DNA of 64,000 bases from Blastococcus sp. TF02A-35 (GTDB lineage Bacteria > Actinomycetota > Actinomycetes > Mycobacteriales > Geodermatophilaceae). The notes beneath the pieces are model-generated. The model worked only from the letters and a program-made list of their open reading frames with translations. It did not search any database and was not told where the DNA came from. The stretch's first letter is position 1. The number at the start of each line of letters is the position of its first letter. The stretch spans positions 1 to 64,000 of the forward strand of contig NZ_SPQP01000018.1 in NCBI RefSeq assembly GCF_004571075.1, in the 5' to 3' direction. Positions 30,092-40,504 of the stretch are shown here, piece by piece. The translations under genes and the position numbers were made by a program.

Positions 30092-30126
30092 CCTCCGGTC
30101 ATCCCGCGACGCGGGGTGACCGGAGG
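30092..30126 (+). terminator. Terminator after glgB
   Basis: Sixteen-base arms (CCTCCGGTCATCCCGC and its partner, one G-U pair) around a GAC loop start 25 bp beyond the glgB stop. It closes the glgE-treS-mak-glgB run and lies just before the lipoprotein metallopeptidase gene. Confidence 0.8.
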
Positions 30127-30161
30127 TGGTCCCCGCCGTGAGGACCGGGCATGCTGACGCC

Positions 30162-31544
30162 ATGACCCTGCGCCGGGCCGCACCGCTCGCTCTCGCCGTG
30201 GTGCTGGTGAGCGGGTGCGCCGTCGACGTCGTGACCGGGCAGGCGTCCCCCGCCTCGGACCCGTCGATGGACGTCTCCGAGGAGGAGTTCCCCGTCACCG
30301 GGGCCAGCGACGACCCGATCGACCAGGTCGCCCGCAACGCGCTGGCGGACCTGGAGACCTTCTGGCAGCAGGCCTACCCGGAGTACTTCGGCGAGGAGTA
30401 CCGGCCGCTGGCTGGCGGCTACTTCTCCGTCGACTCCGACGACCTCGACGAGAGCCTCTACCCCGAGACCGGCATCGGCTGCGACGAGCAGCCCACCGAG
30501 CCCGACGAGGTGGCCGGCAACGCCTTCTACGACCCGGTGTGCGACGTCGTCGCCTACGACCGCGCACTGCTGCAGGAGCTCTCCGACGACTACGGGCGCT
30601 TCCTGGTGCCGGTGGTCATGGCGCACGAGTTCGGCCACGCGATGCAGGGTCGGTTCGGCTTCGCCAGCCGGAGCATCCTCGACGAGACGCAGGCCGACTG
30701 CCTCGCCGGCGCCTGGACGCGCTGGGTGGCCGACGGCAACGCCGAGCACGTCTCGCTGCGGGAGCCCGAGCTCGACGACGTCATCCGCGGGTTCCTGCTG
30801 CTGCGCGACGACGTCGGCACCGACCCCGACGACGACGCCGCGCACGGCTCCTTCTTCGACCGGGTGTCGGCGTTCTACGACGGGTTCGAGTCGGGGATGG
30901 CGACCTGCCGCGACGCCTTCGGGGAGGACCGGCTGCTCACCGCCGCGCCCTTCGAGCGGGCGGACCTGGCCGAGCAGGGGAACGCCGACTTCGCGAGCAT
31001 CGTGGAGTGGGTCGGGGCGACGCTGCCGGCCTTCTACGGCGGGGTGTTCCCCGACGTGTTCGGCGGTGAGTTCGAGGCGCCGGCCGTCGAGGGCTTCGAG
31101 GAGGTCGCCCCCGACTGCGCCGGTCTCGACGACCGCGACCTCGGCTACTGCGCCGACGACCGGACCGTGTACGTGGACGAGACCGACCTGGCCATCCCCG
31201 CCTACGACGAGATCGGCGACTTCGCGCTGGCCACCGCCGTGTCGCTGCCCTACGCCCTGGCGGTCCGGGACCAGGCCGGGCTGTCGGTGGACGACGCCGC
31301 CGCCACCCGGTCGGCCGTCTGCCTGACCGGCTGGTACGAGGCGCAGTGGTACGCCGACGCCTTCGCCGACGTCGTGGGCGCCCAGATCAGCCCCGGGGAC
31401 ATCGACGAGGCCGTCCAGTTCCTCCTGCAGTACGGCGTCGACGACCGCGTCTTCCCGAACGTGGACGCCTCCGGCTTCGAGCTGGTCGGCGCCTTCCGCA
31501 GCGGCTTCCTCCAGGGCGCGGAGGGCTGCGACCTCGGCGGGTGA
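30162..31544 (+). CDS. Neutral zinc metallopeptidase-family lipoprotein (copy 1)
   Basis: The 460-residue product begins with a lipoprotein signal peptide whose lipobox is LVSGC, with C19 as the probable lipidated cysteine, so it should sit on the outer face of the membrane. The zinc motif MAHEFGH gives H155, E156 and H159, and the ETQADC segment follows as in the YpfJ/neutral zinc metallopeptidase family. About 200 further residues with spaced cysteines make up the C-terminal half. The next gene is a tandem paralogue. Substrate and physiological role are unknown. Confidence 0.8.
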   Translation: MTLRRAAPLALAVVLVSGCAVDVVTGQASPASDPSMDVSEEEFPVTGASDDPIDQVARNALADLETFWQQAYPEYFGEEYRPLAGGYFSVDSDDLDESLYPETGIGCDEQPTEPDEVAGNAFYDPVCDVVAYDRALLQELSDDYGRFLVPVVMAHEFGHAMQGRFGFASRSILDETQADCLAGAWTRWVADGNAEHVSLREPELDDVIRGFLLLRDDVGTDPDDDAAHGSFFDRVSAFYDGFESGMATCRDAFGEDRLLTAAPFERADLAEQGNADFASIVEWVGATLPAFYGGVFPDVFGGEFEAPAVEGFEEVAPDCAGLDDRDLGYCADDRTVYVDETDLAIPAYDEIGDFALATAVSLPYALAVRDQAGLSVDDAAATRSAVCLTGWYEAQWYADAFADVVGAQISPGDIDEAVQFLLQYGVDDRVFPNVDASGFELVGAFRSGFLQGAEGCDLGG

Positions 31545-31584
31545 GCCACGTTTGCGGCGACCCCGCCGGGGCGATGGAGCACCC

Positions 31585-32958
31585 ATGACCCGGCCGCGCC
31601 TGCTGTCCGTCGTCGCCGGCCTGCTGGTCTGCGGCCTCACCAGCGGGTGCGGGGTCGTGGTGGTCGGCGCCCCCAGCCCCGACCGCCCGGCGCCGGTCGG
31701 CGCCCCGCCCGAGGAGGTCACGGTCACCGGTGCCACCGACGGGCCGGTGGACGTCCTCGCGCGGAACGCGCTCGCCGACCTCCAGACCTTCTGGTCCGAG
31801 GAGTTCCCCGACGTGTTCGGCCCGCCGTTCCAGCCGCTGGAGGGCGGCTACTTCAGCGTCGACCCGGGCGACGTCGCACCGGGCGACTTCCCCCAGGGCG
31901 TGGGCTGCGGCAGCGACCCCCGCGAGGCGGAGAACAACGCGTTCTACTGCCAGTTCCCGGACGCCCCGAGCTCCGACTCCATCACCTACGACCGGGCGTT
32001 CCTCGGCGAGCTCGCCGACAGCTACGGCCGGTTCCTGCCCGCCCTGGTCATGGCGCACGAGTTCGGGCACGCGGTGCAGGCGCGGGTCGGCGCCCCGGGC
32101 GCCTCCATCGCCACCGAGACCCAGGCCGACTGCTACGCCGGCGCATGGAGCGCGTGGGTCGCCGAGGGCGAGGCGGAGCACTCCCAGCTGCGGGAGAGCG
32201 AGCTCGACGACCTGCTGCGCGGCTACTTCCTGCTGCGCGACCCGGTGGGCACGAGCCCGGCCGAGCAGTCGGCGCACGGCTCCTACTTCGACCGGGTCTC
32301 CGCGTTCCAGGAGGGGTTCGACGACGGCCCGACGGCCTGCCGGGACCGGTTCGGCCGCGACCGGGTCTTCACCCAGGGCACCTTCCGCGACGAGGACCTG
32401 CTCACCCAGGGCAACGCCCCCTACGACGAGCTGGTGGAGCTGGTCAGCGGTGCCCTGCCCGCCTTCTGGGACCGCGCCTTCACCGAGGTGTTCGACGAGG
32501 ACTTCGACGCCCCGCCGATCGAGCCCTTCACCGGCTCCGCCCCGGAGTGCGCGCCCTCGGACCGCGCGCTGGTCTACTGCGCCGACGGCAACGTGGTCGG
32601 GTACGACGAGAGCCTCACCGAGGAGGCCTACGAGCTCGGCGACTACGCGGTCGCGACCGCCATCGCCGTCCCCTACGCCCTCGGTGCGCGCGACCAGCTC
32701 GGGCTGGACCCGGCCGACCCCGACGCGATCCGCTCCGCCGTCTGCCTGACCGGCTGGTTCAGCGCCCAGCTCTTCGACCGCGAGATCCCCGACGTGCTCA
32801 TCTCACCGGGGGACCTGGACGAGAGCGTGCTGTTCCTGCTGACCTACGGCGTCGAGGAGGACGTCCTCGGTGCCGCCGAGCTGTCGGGCTTCCAGCTCGT
32901 CGACGTCTTCCGCGGCGGGTTCGTCGAGGGCGCCCGCGCGTGCGACGTCGGGGTCTGA
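31585..32958 (+). CDS. Neutral zinc metallopeptidase-family lipoprotein (copy 2)
   Basis: This 457-residue paralogue of the preceding gene aligns along its whole length: lipobox LTSGC with C22, the GGYFSVD segment, the zinc motif MAHEFGH (H158, E159, H162), ETQADC, and a C-terminus ending in GARACD. The 40-bp gap and same direction indicate a tandem duplication and probable co-transcription. The copies have diverged considerably, so the duplication is not recent. The gene converges on the thioredoxin-TPR gene with a single-base gap and no hairpin between them. Confidence 0.8.
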   Translation: MTRPRLLSVVAGLLVCGLTSGCGVVVVGAPSPDRPAPVGAPPEEVTVTGATDGPVDVLARNALADLQTFWSEEFPDVFGPPFQPLEGGYFSVDPGDVAPGDFPQGVGCGSDPREAENNAFYCQFPDAPSSDSITYDRAFLGELADSYGRFLPALVMAHEFGHAVQARVGAPGASIATETQADCYAGAWSAWVAEGEAEHSQLRESELDDLLRGYFLLRDPVGTSPAEQSAHGSYFDRVSAFQEGFDDGPTACRDRFGRDRVFTQGTFRDEDLLTQGNAPYDELVELVSGALPAFWDRAFTEVFDEDFDAPPIEPFTGSAPECAPSDRALVYCADGNVVGYDESLTEEAYELGDYAVATAIAVPYALGARDQLGLDPADPDAIRSAVCLTGWFSAQLFDREIPDVLISPGDLDESVLFLLTYGVEEDVLGAAELSGFQLVDVFRGGFVEGARACDVGV

Positions 32959-32959
32959 C

Positions 32960-33922
32960 TCAGAACAGGGCGGCCATCAGCGCACGGCGGGCCGTGCCGA
33001 CCCGCGGGTCCTGGTCGCCCACGACGGCGAACAGCTCCACCAGGTGCTGGCGCGCGCGGTCGCGGTCCTCGCCCGCCGTGCGGCGCACCACCTCGAGGAG
33101 CCGGTCGAAGGCGGCCTCGATGTTGCCGGTGCCGAGCAGGAAGTCCGCCGCCCGGGTCTGGGCGGCGACGTCGTCCGGAGCGGCGTCGGCGGCGGCCAGC
33201 GCGTCCGGACCGGCCTCCTCCGCGCGGCGGAACAGCTGCACCTGGCGCAGCGCGATGCCGGCGTCGGGGTGGTCGGGCTCCTCGGCCAGGATCGCCTGGT
33301 AGGCGGCCTCGGCGGCGGCGAGGTCGCCGCGCTCCAGGGCGGCCTCGGCGGCGTCTAGCCGGGGGTCCTCGACCTCCTGGGCGCCGGCCCCGCCGGGGAC
33401 CGCGCCGCCGGTCGTCGCCTGCACCAGCTCGGCCACGAACTGGCGGGCCTGCTCCTCGGGGATGGCGCCGGTGAACTCGGCGACGAGCTGCCCCTGCCAC
33501 ACCGCCTTGACCGCGGGGATGCCCTGCACCCGCAGCGCCTGGGCCAGCGCCGGGTTGGCCTCCACGTCGACCTTCGCGAGCACCCAGGAGCCACCGCCCT
33601 CGACGGCGAGCCGCTCCAGCACCGGCGAGAGCTGCTTGCAGGGTCCGCACCACTCGGCCCACAGGTCGAGCACCACCGGCACCTGGAAGGACCGGTCGAG
33701 CACCTCGGCCTGGAACGTCGCCTCGGTGACGTCGACGACGGCACCGCCCGGCGCCCCGGCCGGGGCGGAGGCGCTCGGCGGGGGCGCGGCCTGGGCACGC
33801 GCCGCGGCGTCGGAGCGCGCCTTCACGGCGGCCAGGTCGACCGCGCCGGCCATGGCGGCGGCCATCTGCGCCTGCTGCGCCTGCGCGCGCGGGTCGGGAC
33901 GTCCGGGGCGGGTGGGCTGCAT
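32960..33922 (-). CDS. Thioredoxin-domain protein with TPR-like C-terminus (CnoX/YbbN-like)
   Basis: The 320-residue cytoplasmic protein has an Ala/Gln/Pro-rich start (1-60), a thioredoxin domain with the active-site WCGPC (C92 and C95), and a helical TPR-like C-terminal half (about 185-320) with the LDAAEAALERGD and YQAILAEEPDHPDA repeats. This is the CnoX (YbbN) layout, a chaperone-linked redox protein in E. coli. Unlike E. coli CnoX, this one keeps both cysteines, so disulfide reductase activity is plausible. Rv1324, close to glgB in M. tuberculosis, has the same place. The ATG at 33922 is preferred to earlier in-frame starts. Confidence 0.85.
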   Translation of the reverse strand: MQPTRPGRPDPRAQAQQAQMAAAMAGAVDLAAVKARSDAAARAQAAPPPSASAPAGAPGGAVVDVTEATFQAEVLDRSFQVPVVLDLWAEWCGPCKQLSPVLERLAVEGGGSWVLAKVDVEANPALAQALRVQGIPAVKAVWQGQLVAEFTGAIPEEQARQFVAELVQATTGGAVPGGAGAQEVEDPRLDAAEAALERGDLAAAEAAYQAILAEEPDHPDAGIALRQVQLFRRAEEAGPDALAAADAAPDDVAAQTRAADFLLGTGNIEAAFDRLLEVVRRTAGEDRDRARQHLVELFAVVGDQDPRVGTARRALMAALF

Positions 33923-33974
33923 GACCTCGATCATCCCATCCCGGACGGCACCGCCGTACCCGGCTCCGGACGGC

Positions 33975-36710
33975 TCACCTGCCACCGGTGAAGTTGACGA
34001 CCTGCTGGAACGTCGGGCGGTTCTGCCAGTCGATGTCGCGGACCCCCACCACGCCGGTCGCCTTCGCCCTGATGTCGTCGAGGTGCTTGTCGTAGGTCAG
34101 CTCGCCGACCGAGGAGACGCCCTGCTCGGCCAGCACCCGGTCGACCGTCGCCCGCAGCGACGCGCGCAGGTCCTCCTGGCAGGCCACGGTGTCCCCACCG
34201 CCGCAGTAGGAGCGGGACCAGTCGCCGTCCCCACCGAGGTCCTCCACCACGTAGCCGTACCAGGACACGTTGTTCCAGGCCGAGCCCAGGCCCTGCCGCG
34301 GGTGGTCGTCCAGCCGCTGCGGGAGCGCGGTGACCAGGTCGCCCAGCGTGCCGCGCAGCAGCTCGTGCGCCACCGACGTCACCGCGCCGTCCTCCCCGGA
34401 GGACTCCCACCACGCGTCGAAGAGGGCGACCGCGGCCTGGTCCTCGTAGGCGCCGTCCCGGTCGCCGTCGAGCCGGTGGGCGCCCCGCTCCTGCCAGTCG
34501 CGCAGCAGCGCGGTGGCCTCGGCGAGCTGCGGGTCCTCGCCGACCGTGTCGAGCAGCGCGGGCAGCGTGTAGAAGGCCCGCGAGTCGACCGTGGCGGCGT
34601 CCTGGACGGCGGCGACCAGGTCCGGCGTCGTCACCCCGCCGGCACCGGTGAGCGCGGCCATCCGGTCCGACAGCGCCAGGCTCCGGTGCACCGGTCCCCA
34701 GCCCCAGCCGTCGTCGGCAGCCGCCCAGCCGGGCGCGGGCTTGTTGTTCCACGACACCAGGTAGCCCGAGGGTGGGTTGACCTGCTGCGGGTGGTCCTCC
34801 GGCGCCAGCCAGCCCTGCCACTCCCACTCCGCGCCGGCCCACCGGGGCAGGTGCGGGTCGGTCCCCTCGGCACGGACCGGCAGCCGGCCCGAGGAGTAGT
34901 AGGCGATGTCGCGGTCGTCGGCGTAGAACCAGTTGAAGGTGTAGTCGATCGCCGCGGCGGCCTCCTGGAAGGAGCCCGCGTCCCGGACGTACTCGGGGTT
35001 GCCGAAGCGCTCGAAGCCGATGACGGAGTCGAGCTCCTGGCGGTAGGTGCTGCGCTGGGTCACGACCGCCACCGGCTTCCCGCCGGCGGTGGTGCGCAGC
35101 TGCACGATGCCGTGCTCGGTCCGCAGCACGTGGAAGCGGAGCACCTGCGGTGCCCCGACGCCGCCCAGCGTCGGCAGCGCCTTCTCCTCGTGCACGCGGC
35201 TGTCCATCGGCACGCAGCGCCCGTCGTCGAGATAGCCCTCGGACTCCACGGTCGCCGTCCCGCCGGCCGGGTCGCACAGCGGCACGACGACGGTGTCCAC
35301 GTTGTCGCTGTTGGCGCTGGTGGCCGACCACGCGTAGTCGACGCCGCGCCCCAGCTGGACGACGAGGTTCGTGCCGGCGAAGGAGACACCCCGGGCGCGG
35401 ATGCCGGGCGCGACCACCGCCTGCTCGGTGAGCAGCTGCGGGGCGTAGTAGGCGGTCTGCGGGCCGAACACCGCGACCGGGTGGCCGTCGGCGGTGTGCT
35501 CGGCCGAGACGAGCGCGGCGTTGCTCATGCCGTCACCGACCTCGGCGAGGTCGAGCGTGCCGAACGGGCCGGTGATGCGCATGGGGGCCGGGGCCAGCCG
35601 GCCGGAGAGCGAGCCGAGCGAGGGCGCCGGGATGCCGCCCCCGCCGGCGTCGTCGCCGGTGCCGGGAGCGGTCGGGCCGTCCAGGTCGGGCAGGGCGACG
35701 CCGGGCTTCGCCGGGTCGACCGGGCCGCCGCCGTAGGGAGCCGGCTCGGAGGAGGTCGTCGGGGCGTGGGCGTCGTCGGCGGAGCGCAGGTCGTCGAAGA
35801 TCCGGCGCCCCTCCTCGGGACCGAACTGCTGCTCGAGCTGCTTGAGCCAGCGGGCGTTGGCGTACTCGGCCCCGCCGCCCTTGCCGAAGATGCCGCCGAC
35901 GAGCGAGGCGATGTAGACGACGTCGGCGCGGTCCCAGGGCTGCGGCAGCCGCTGCAGCGCCGCGTACTCCACCGGGCACGCGGGGCCGAGCACCAGGCCG
36001 GGGCACAGCTCCTGCTGCGCGGCGTTGATTCCGGCGATGAAGGCGTCGGCCGCCGCGAGCAGCCGCTCCCCCTCCTCGCCGTAGCGGGCGGCGACCTCCT
36101 CGACCTGGGCCGCCGCCTCCTCCTCGGTGTAGTACGCGGTGCGCAGCTGCTCCTGGTCCATCGCGATGTTCTCCGCGCTCGGGCCGAGGAACTCCGCCGC
36201 CCGGGCGGCGCCGACGTGCCGCAGCACGTCCATGAGGAACATCCGGTCCGTCGTGCCGGCGTAGCCGGAGGCCCAGGCGGCGTCCTCGCGGGTCTCCGCC
36301 TCGATGTAGGGGACGCCGAACTCGTCGCGGCGGATCACCACGCCGTCCTTGGGGCGGTCGATGCTCACCGCCTCGTCGTCGGTGAGCGTGAGCGGCGCGT
36401 CCTTGTAGTAGTCGCCGAGCGACTCCTCGGTCAGCGCGCCGAGGTCGGCGTGGTTGAGGGCGTCGTACATCTCCAGCTGGTCGGCGAAGTTCTCCGGCGC
36501 GTTCCGGCCGTCGACCGCCTGCCGGCCGAGCGGGTCGCCCAGGACGGCGCCGGCCGCGCCCGGCAGCGTCATCCCCCCGGACTGGCCCGGGGGGAGGACG
36601 TTGCGCACCCCGGGGTACTCCCCCGGCTGCTCGGCGGGCGTGGCCGTCGCGGGCAACGCGCCCGCCGCCACGACCGCTCCTGCTGCCAGCACGATCGCGA
36701 TGCGTCGCAC
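33975..36710 (-). CDS. Secreted penicillin acylase-family Ntn hydrolase
   Basis: The 911-residue precursor starts with a signal peptide (VRRIAIVLAAGAVVAAGALPATATPA). The family is autoprocessed: a nucleophile Ser becomes the new N-terminus of the beta subunit. The best candidate is S396 in VGDGMSNAAL, preceded by a Gly/Pro-rich spacer (about 315-375) that could be the excised linker. FGVPYIEA and the GTTDRMFLMD region belong to the alpha chain. Substrates of such enzymes include penicillins, acyl-homoserine lactones and other amides; none can be assigned here. I chose the GTG at 36710, which has GGAGGT five bases upstream. Confidence 0.85.
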   Translation of the reverse strand: MRRIAIVLAAGAVVAAGALPATATPAEQPGEYPGVRNVLPPGQSGGMTLPGAAGAVLGDPLGRQAVDGRNAPENFADQLEMYDALNHADLGALTEESLGDYYKDAPLTLTDDEAVSIDRPKDGVVIRRDEFGVPYIEAETREDAAWASGYAGTTDRMFLMDVLRHVGAARAAEFLGPSAENIAMDQEQLRTAYYTEEEAAAQVEEVAARYGEEGERLLAAADAFIAGINAAQQELCPGLVLGPACPVEYAALQRLPQPWDRADVVYIASLVGGIFGKGGGAEYANARWLKQLEQQFGPEEGRRIFDDLRSADDAHAPTTSSEPAPYGGGPVDPAKPGVALPDLDGPTAPGTGDDAGGGGIPAPSLGSLSGRLAPAPMRITGPFGTLDLAEVGDGMSNAALVSAEHTADGHPVAVFGPQTAYYAPQLLTEQAVVAPGIRARGVSFAGTNLVVQLGRGVDYAWSATSANSDNVDTVVVPLCDPAGGTATVESEGYLDDGRCVPMDSRVHEEKALPTLGGVGAPQVLRFHVLRTEHGIVQLRTTAGGKPVAVVTQRSTYRQELDSVIGFERFGNPEYVRDAGSFQEAAAAIDYTFNWFYADDRDIAYYSSGRLPVRAEGTDPHLPRWAGAEWEWQGWLAPEDHPQQVNPPSGYLVSWNNKPAPGWAAADDGWGWGPVHRSLALSDRMAALTGAGGVTTPDLVAAVQDAATVDSRAFYTLPALLDTVGEDPQLAEATALLRDWQERGAHRLDGDRDGAYEDQAAVALFDAWWESSGEDGAVTSVAHELLRGTLGDLVTALPQRLDDHPRQGLGSAWNNVSWYGYVVEDLGGDGDWSRSYCGGGDTVACQEDLRASLRATVDRVLAEQGVSSVGELTYDKHLDDIRAKATGVVGVRDIDWQNRPTFQQVVNFTGGR

Positions 36711-36788
36711 AGCGGACCTCCGGATGCCGGGGATGTTGCTGTGTGAACGACGACACACCTATCGGGTTACGGCTCCGCTCGGGGTCGG

Positions 36789-37157
36789 TCAGCCCTCGGC
36801 CCAGACGCCGAGCTCGTTGCCGGCCGGGTCGCGGAAGTGGAACCGGCGTCCGCCGGGGAACGGGTAGGGGCCCTGGACCACCTCGCCGCCGGCCGCCCGC
36901 ACCGCGGCGAGGGTCCGGTCGAGGTCGGTGGCGAAGAGCAGCACGAGCGGCCCACCCGGGCGCGGCCCCGCGGCGTCGAGCAGCAGCCCGCCCGCCTCCC
37001 GCTCGCCGCCCGGGGTGCGGAAGCCCGCGTACTCGGGGCCGTAGCCGGTGAAGACCCAGCCGAAGGCCTGCTCGTAGAAGCGCTGGGTCACCTCGATGTC
37101 GGGCACCGTCAGCTCGACGTAGTCGATCGCGTGGTCCTGCCCCTGGGATCCGGTCAT
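36789..37157 (-). CDS. VOC (glyoxalase/bleomycin-resistance superfamily) protein
   Basis: This 122-residue single-domain VOC protein has the paired beta-alpha-beta-beta-beta modules (IDYVELTVPDIEVTQRFYEQAFGW and a second half ending with DPAGNELGVWAE). A Glu near the end matches the usual metal-ligand position, while the N-terminal ligand position appears to be Glu/Tyr rather than His. It lies 25 bp downstream of the IcmA-type mutase in the same direction, so it may share that transcript. It is not the B12-binding small subunit one might expect there. Function unknown. Confidence 0.75.
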   Translation of the reverse strand: MTGSQGQDHAIDYVELTVPDIEVTQRFYEQAFGWVFTGYGPEYAGFRTPGGEREAGGLLLDAAGPRPGGPLVLLFATDLDRTLAAVRAAGGEVVQGPYPFPGGRRFHFRDPAGNELGVWAEG

Positions 37158-37182
37158 GCCGGCATGGTGCAGGTCGGGGGTG

Positions 37183-38862
<1,680 letters not shown>

Positions 38863-38867
38863 GCCGA

Positions 38868-38898
38868 GATAGTAGGACGTCCAACTATCATGTGTCGA
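38868..38898 (-). promoter_or_regulatory. Leaderless icmA promoter overlapped by MarR-type operator
   Basis: On the minus strand, TCGACA (38893-38898) and TACTAT (38869-38874) are spaced by 18 bp, and the start codon follows 6 bp after the -10. A 22-bp near-perfect palindrome at 38868-38889 (half-site GATAGTTGGAC, one mismatch) covers the -10 and most of the spacer. This is the layout of a repressor-blocked promoter. Confidence 0.75.
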
Positions 38899-38901
38899 CG
38901 G

Positions 38902-39429
38902 TCACGACGGCGTGTTCCCCTCCGGCGGGGCGACGTCGCCGGCGCCGAGCCGGACCCGCCGCAGCGTCTCGAACAGCGCCTCGTGGTCGGCCTGCCCGAG
39001 CTCGGCCAGCCCGAAGTCCAGCTCGGTCAGCGCGCGGGTGCCCTCCTCCACGACGGCGCGGCCCCGGTCGGTGATCGCCGCCAGGACCCCGCGCCCGTCC
39101 GCCGGGTTCGGGCGCCGGTCCACGTAGCCCGCGGCCACCAGCCGGTCGATGGCGTTGGTGACGCTGGTCGGGTGCACCATCAGCCGGCTGCCGATGACCT
39201 TGAGCGGCAGCTCGCCGAGCCGGCTGAAGGTGAGGAGGACGAGCACCTCGTAGCGGGCGAAGGTGAGTCCCAGCGGGCGGAGCACCTCGTCGAAGCGGGC
39301 CAGCAGGATTTGCTGCACCCGGAAGACCGACGTCGCCGCGCGCATGGCCGACGACGGGCCGAAGTGCTTCTCCCACGTCTCCCCGGCGCGCTCGATCGGG
39401 TCGAAGGGCAGCCCCAGCGGTCGGACCAT
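38902..39429 (-). CDS. MarR-family transcriptional regulator
   Basis: The 175-residue protein has a MarR winged-helix fold: a dimerisation helix, the HTH around residues 60-100 (LKVIGSRLMVHPTSVTNAIDRL) and the wing with RRPNPADGR. It lies 39 bp upstream of the IcmA-type mutase in the same direction, and the palindrome between them is the likely target. Such regulators usually respond to small aromatic or acyl ligands; an acyl-CoA effector would make sense here but is inference. I chose the ATG at 39429; upstream in-frame sequence is not MarR-like. Confidence 0.88.
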   Translation of the reverse strand: MVRPLGLPFDPIERAGETWEKHFGPSSAMRAATSVFRVQQILLARFDEVLRPLGLTFARYEVLVLLTFSRLGELPLKVIGSRLMVHPTSVTNAIDRLVAAGYVDRRPNPADGRGVLAAITDRGRAVVEEGTRALTELDFGLAELGQADHEALFETLRRVRLGAGDVAPPEGNTPS

Positions 39430-39613
39430 GCCGCGGACGCTACCGGGCACCCCCGCCGTGTCGGCCCGAGCGCGCGCGTGCGCCTGCGAGCGCCCAACCC
39501 CCCGCGGATTCCTGCTCGGCTGCGCAAGCGCGCGGGATGCCAGCGGGCTCGGCCGGAGCCGGCCTGTGGACAGCCAACCCGCCGGGTTCGCTGGACGCGG
39601 CACAGTCCCTCCC

Positions 39614-40504
39614 GTGCCCCGCACGCCGACCAGACCCGCCGCCCTGCGCGGCCGCGTCTTCCGCGGCTCGGAGCAGGTGCGGGCCGGCCGCATCACCAAG
39701 GGTCAGCTGCGAAGCGCCGCCTGGCAGCGGGTGTTCCCCGACGTCTACGCCTGCGCATCGATCCCGCTCGACCACGCCTGGCGGGCGCGGGCAGCGGCCC
39801 ACCTGGCGGTGCCGGGGGCCGTCGTCAGCGGACGCAGCGCCGCGGTGCTGTGGGGCGTCGACCTGGCAGGACCGGAGGACGACGTCGAGTGCACCGTGCC
39901 GCTCGAGTGCCGCGGCGGTGCGGTCCGGGGCATCCGGGTGACCCGCCGGACCCTCCTCGGCGACGACGTGACACGACACCTCGGCGTGCCGGTCACCACC
40001 CCTCTCCCGGCCGCGCTCGACCTCGCGCGGATCGAGCCCGGCGACGAGGCGGTGGTCGCGGTCGACCAGTTCCTGCGCGCCGGGCTGGTCACCCTTCCCG
40101 GGCTGCGGACAGCGGCCGGCACCCTCGTCGGTCCGGGATGCCGACAGGTGCGCCGGGCCGTGGAACGCGCCGACGGCCTCGCGGAGTCACCCCAGGAGAC
40201 GCGGCTGCGGCTGCTCCTGCACGCCTCCCGGCTCCCTCGCCCCGTGGCGCAGCACACCGTCCTGGATGCGGACGGCCGGTTCGTCGCGCGGGTGGACTTC
40301 GCCTGGCCCGAGGCGAAGGTGGCCGTCGAGTACGAAGGGGTCTGGCACGGCCGGCCGCAGCAGGTCGCCCGTGACCGTCGCCGCCTCAACGCACTGACGG
40401 CGGCCGGCTGGACGGTCGTCTTCGTCACGGCGGCCGACCTGCACGATCGCGCGGCACTCATCGGGCGCCTCGCCTCGGCCCTCGGACTGCCCGGATACGC
40501 ATGA
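39614..40504 (+). CDS. DUF559 (Vsr-like endonuclease fold) domain protein
   Basis: The 296-residue product has an N-terminal region like the AbiEi-type or type IV TA-related wing domain of many actinobacterial proteins (ITKGQLRSAAWQRVFPDVYA), followed by a C-terminal restriction-endonuclease-like DUF559 domain (FVARVDFAWPEAKVAVEYEG, then RRRLNALTAAGWTVVFVT). These proteins are common, scattered in actinobacterial genomes and of unknown function; nuclease activity is inferred from fold only. The GTG at 39614 precedes the conserved region. It is divergent from marR with a 184-bp gap. Confidence 0.78.
   Translation: MPRTPTRPAALRGRVFRGSEQVRAGRITKGQLRSAAWQRVFPDVYACASIPLDHAWRARAAAHLAVPGAVVSGRSAAVLWGVDLAGPEDDVECTVPLECRGGAVRGIRVTRRTLLGDDVTRHLGVPVTTPLPAALDLARIEPGDEAVVAVDQFLRAGLVTLPGLRTAAGTLVGPGCRQVRRAVERADGLAESPQETRLRLLLHASRLPRPVAQHTVLDADGRFVARVDFAWPEAKVAVEYEGVWHGRPQQVARDRRRLNALTAAGWTVVFVTAADLHDRAALIGRLASALGLPGYA

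Noticed and set aside
36789-37157. VOC gene as missing IcmB small subunit
   Set aside because: It has no DxHxxG B12-binding motif and has the VOC fold pattern.
38893-38898. Possible start of marR-mutase co-transcription only from an upstream promoter
   Set aside because: The -35/-10 pair and leaderless start directly before the mutase give a simpler explanation, though read-through from marR is not excluded.
39440-39979. Minus-strand open frame opposite the DUF559 gene
   Set aside because: The plus-strand product has a recognisable DUF559 domain; the minus-strand frame gives featureless sequence.
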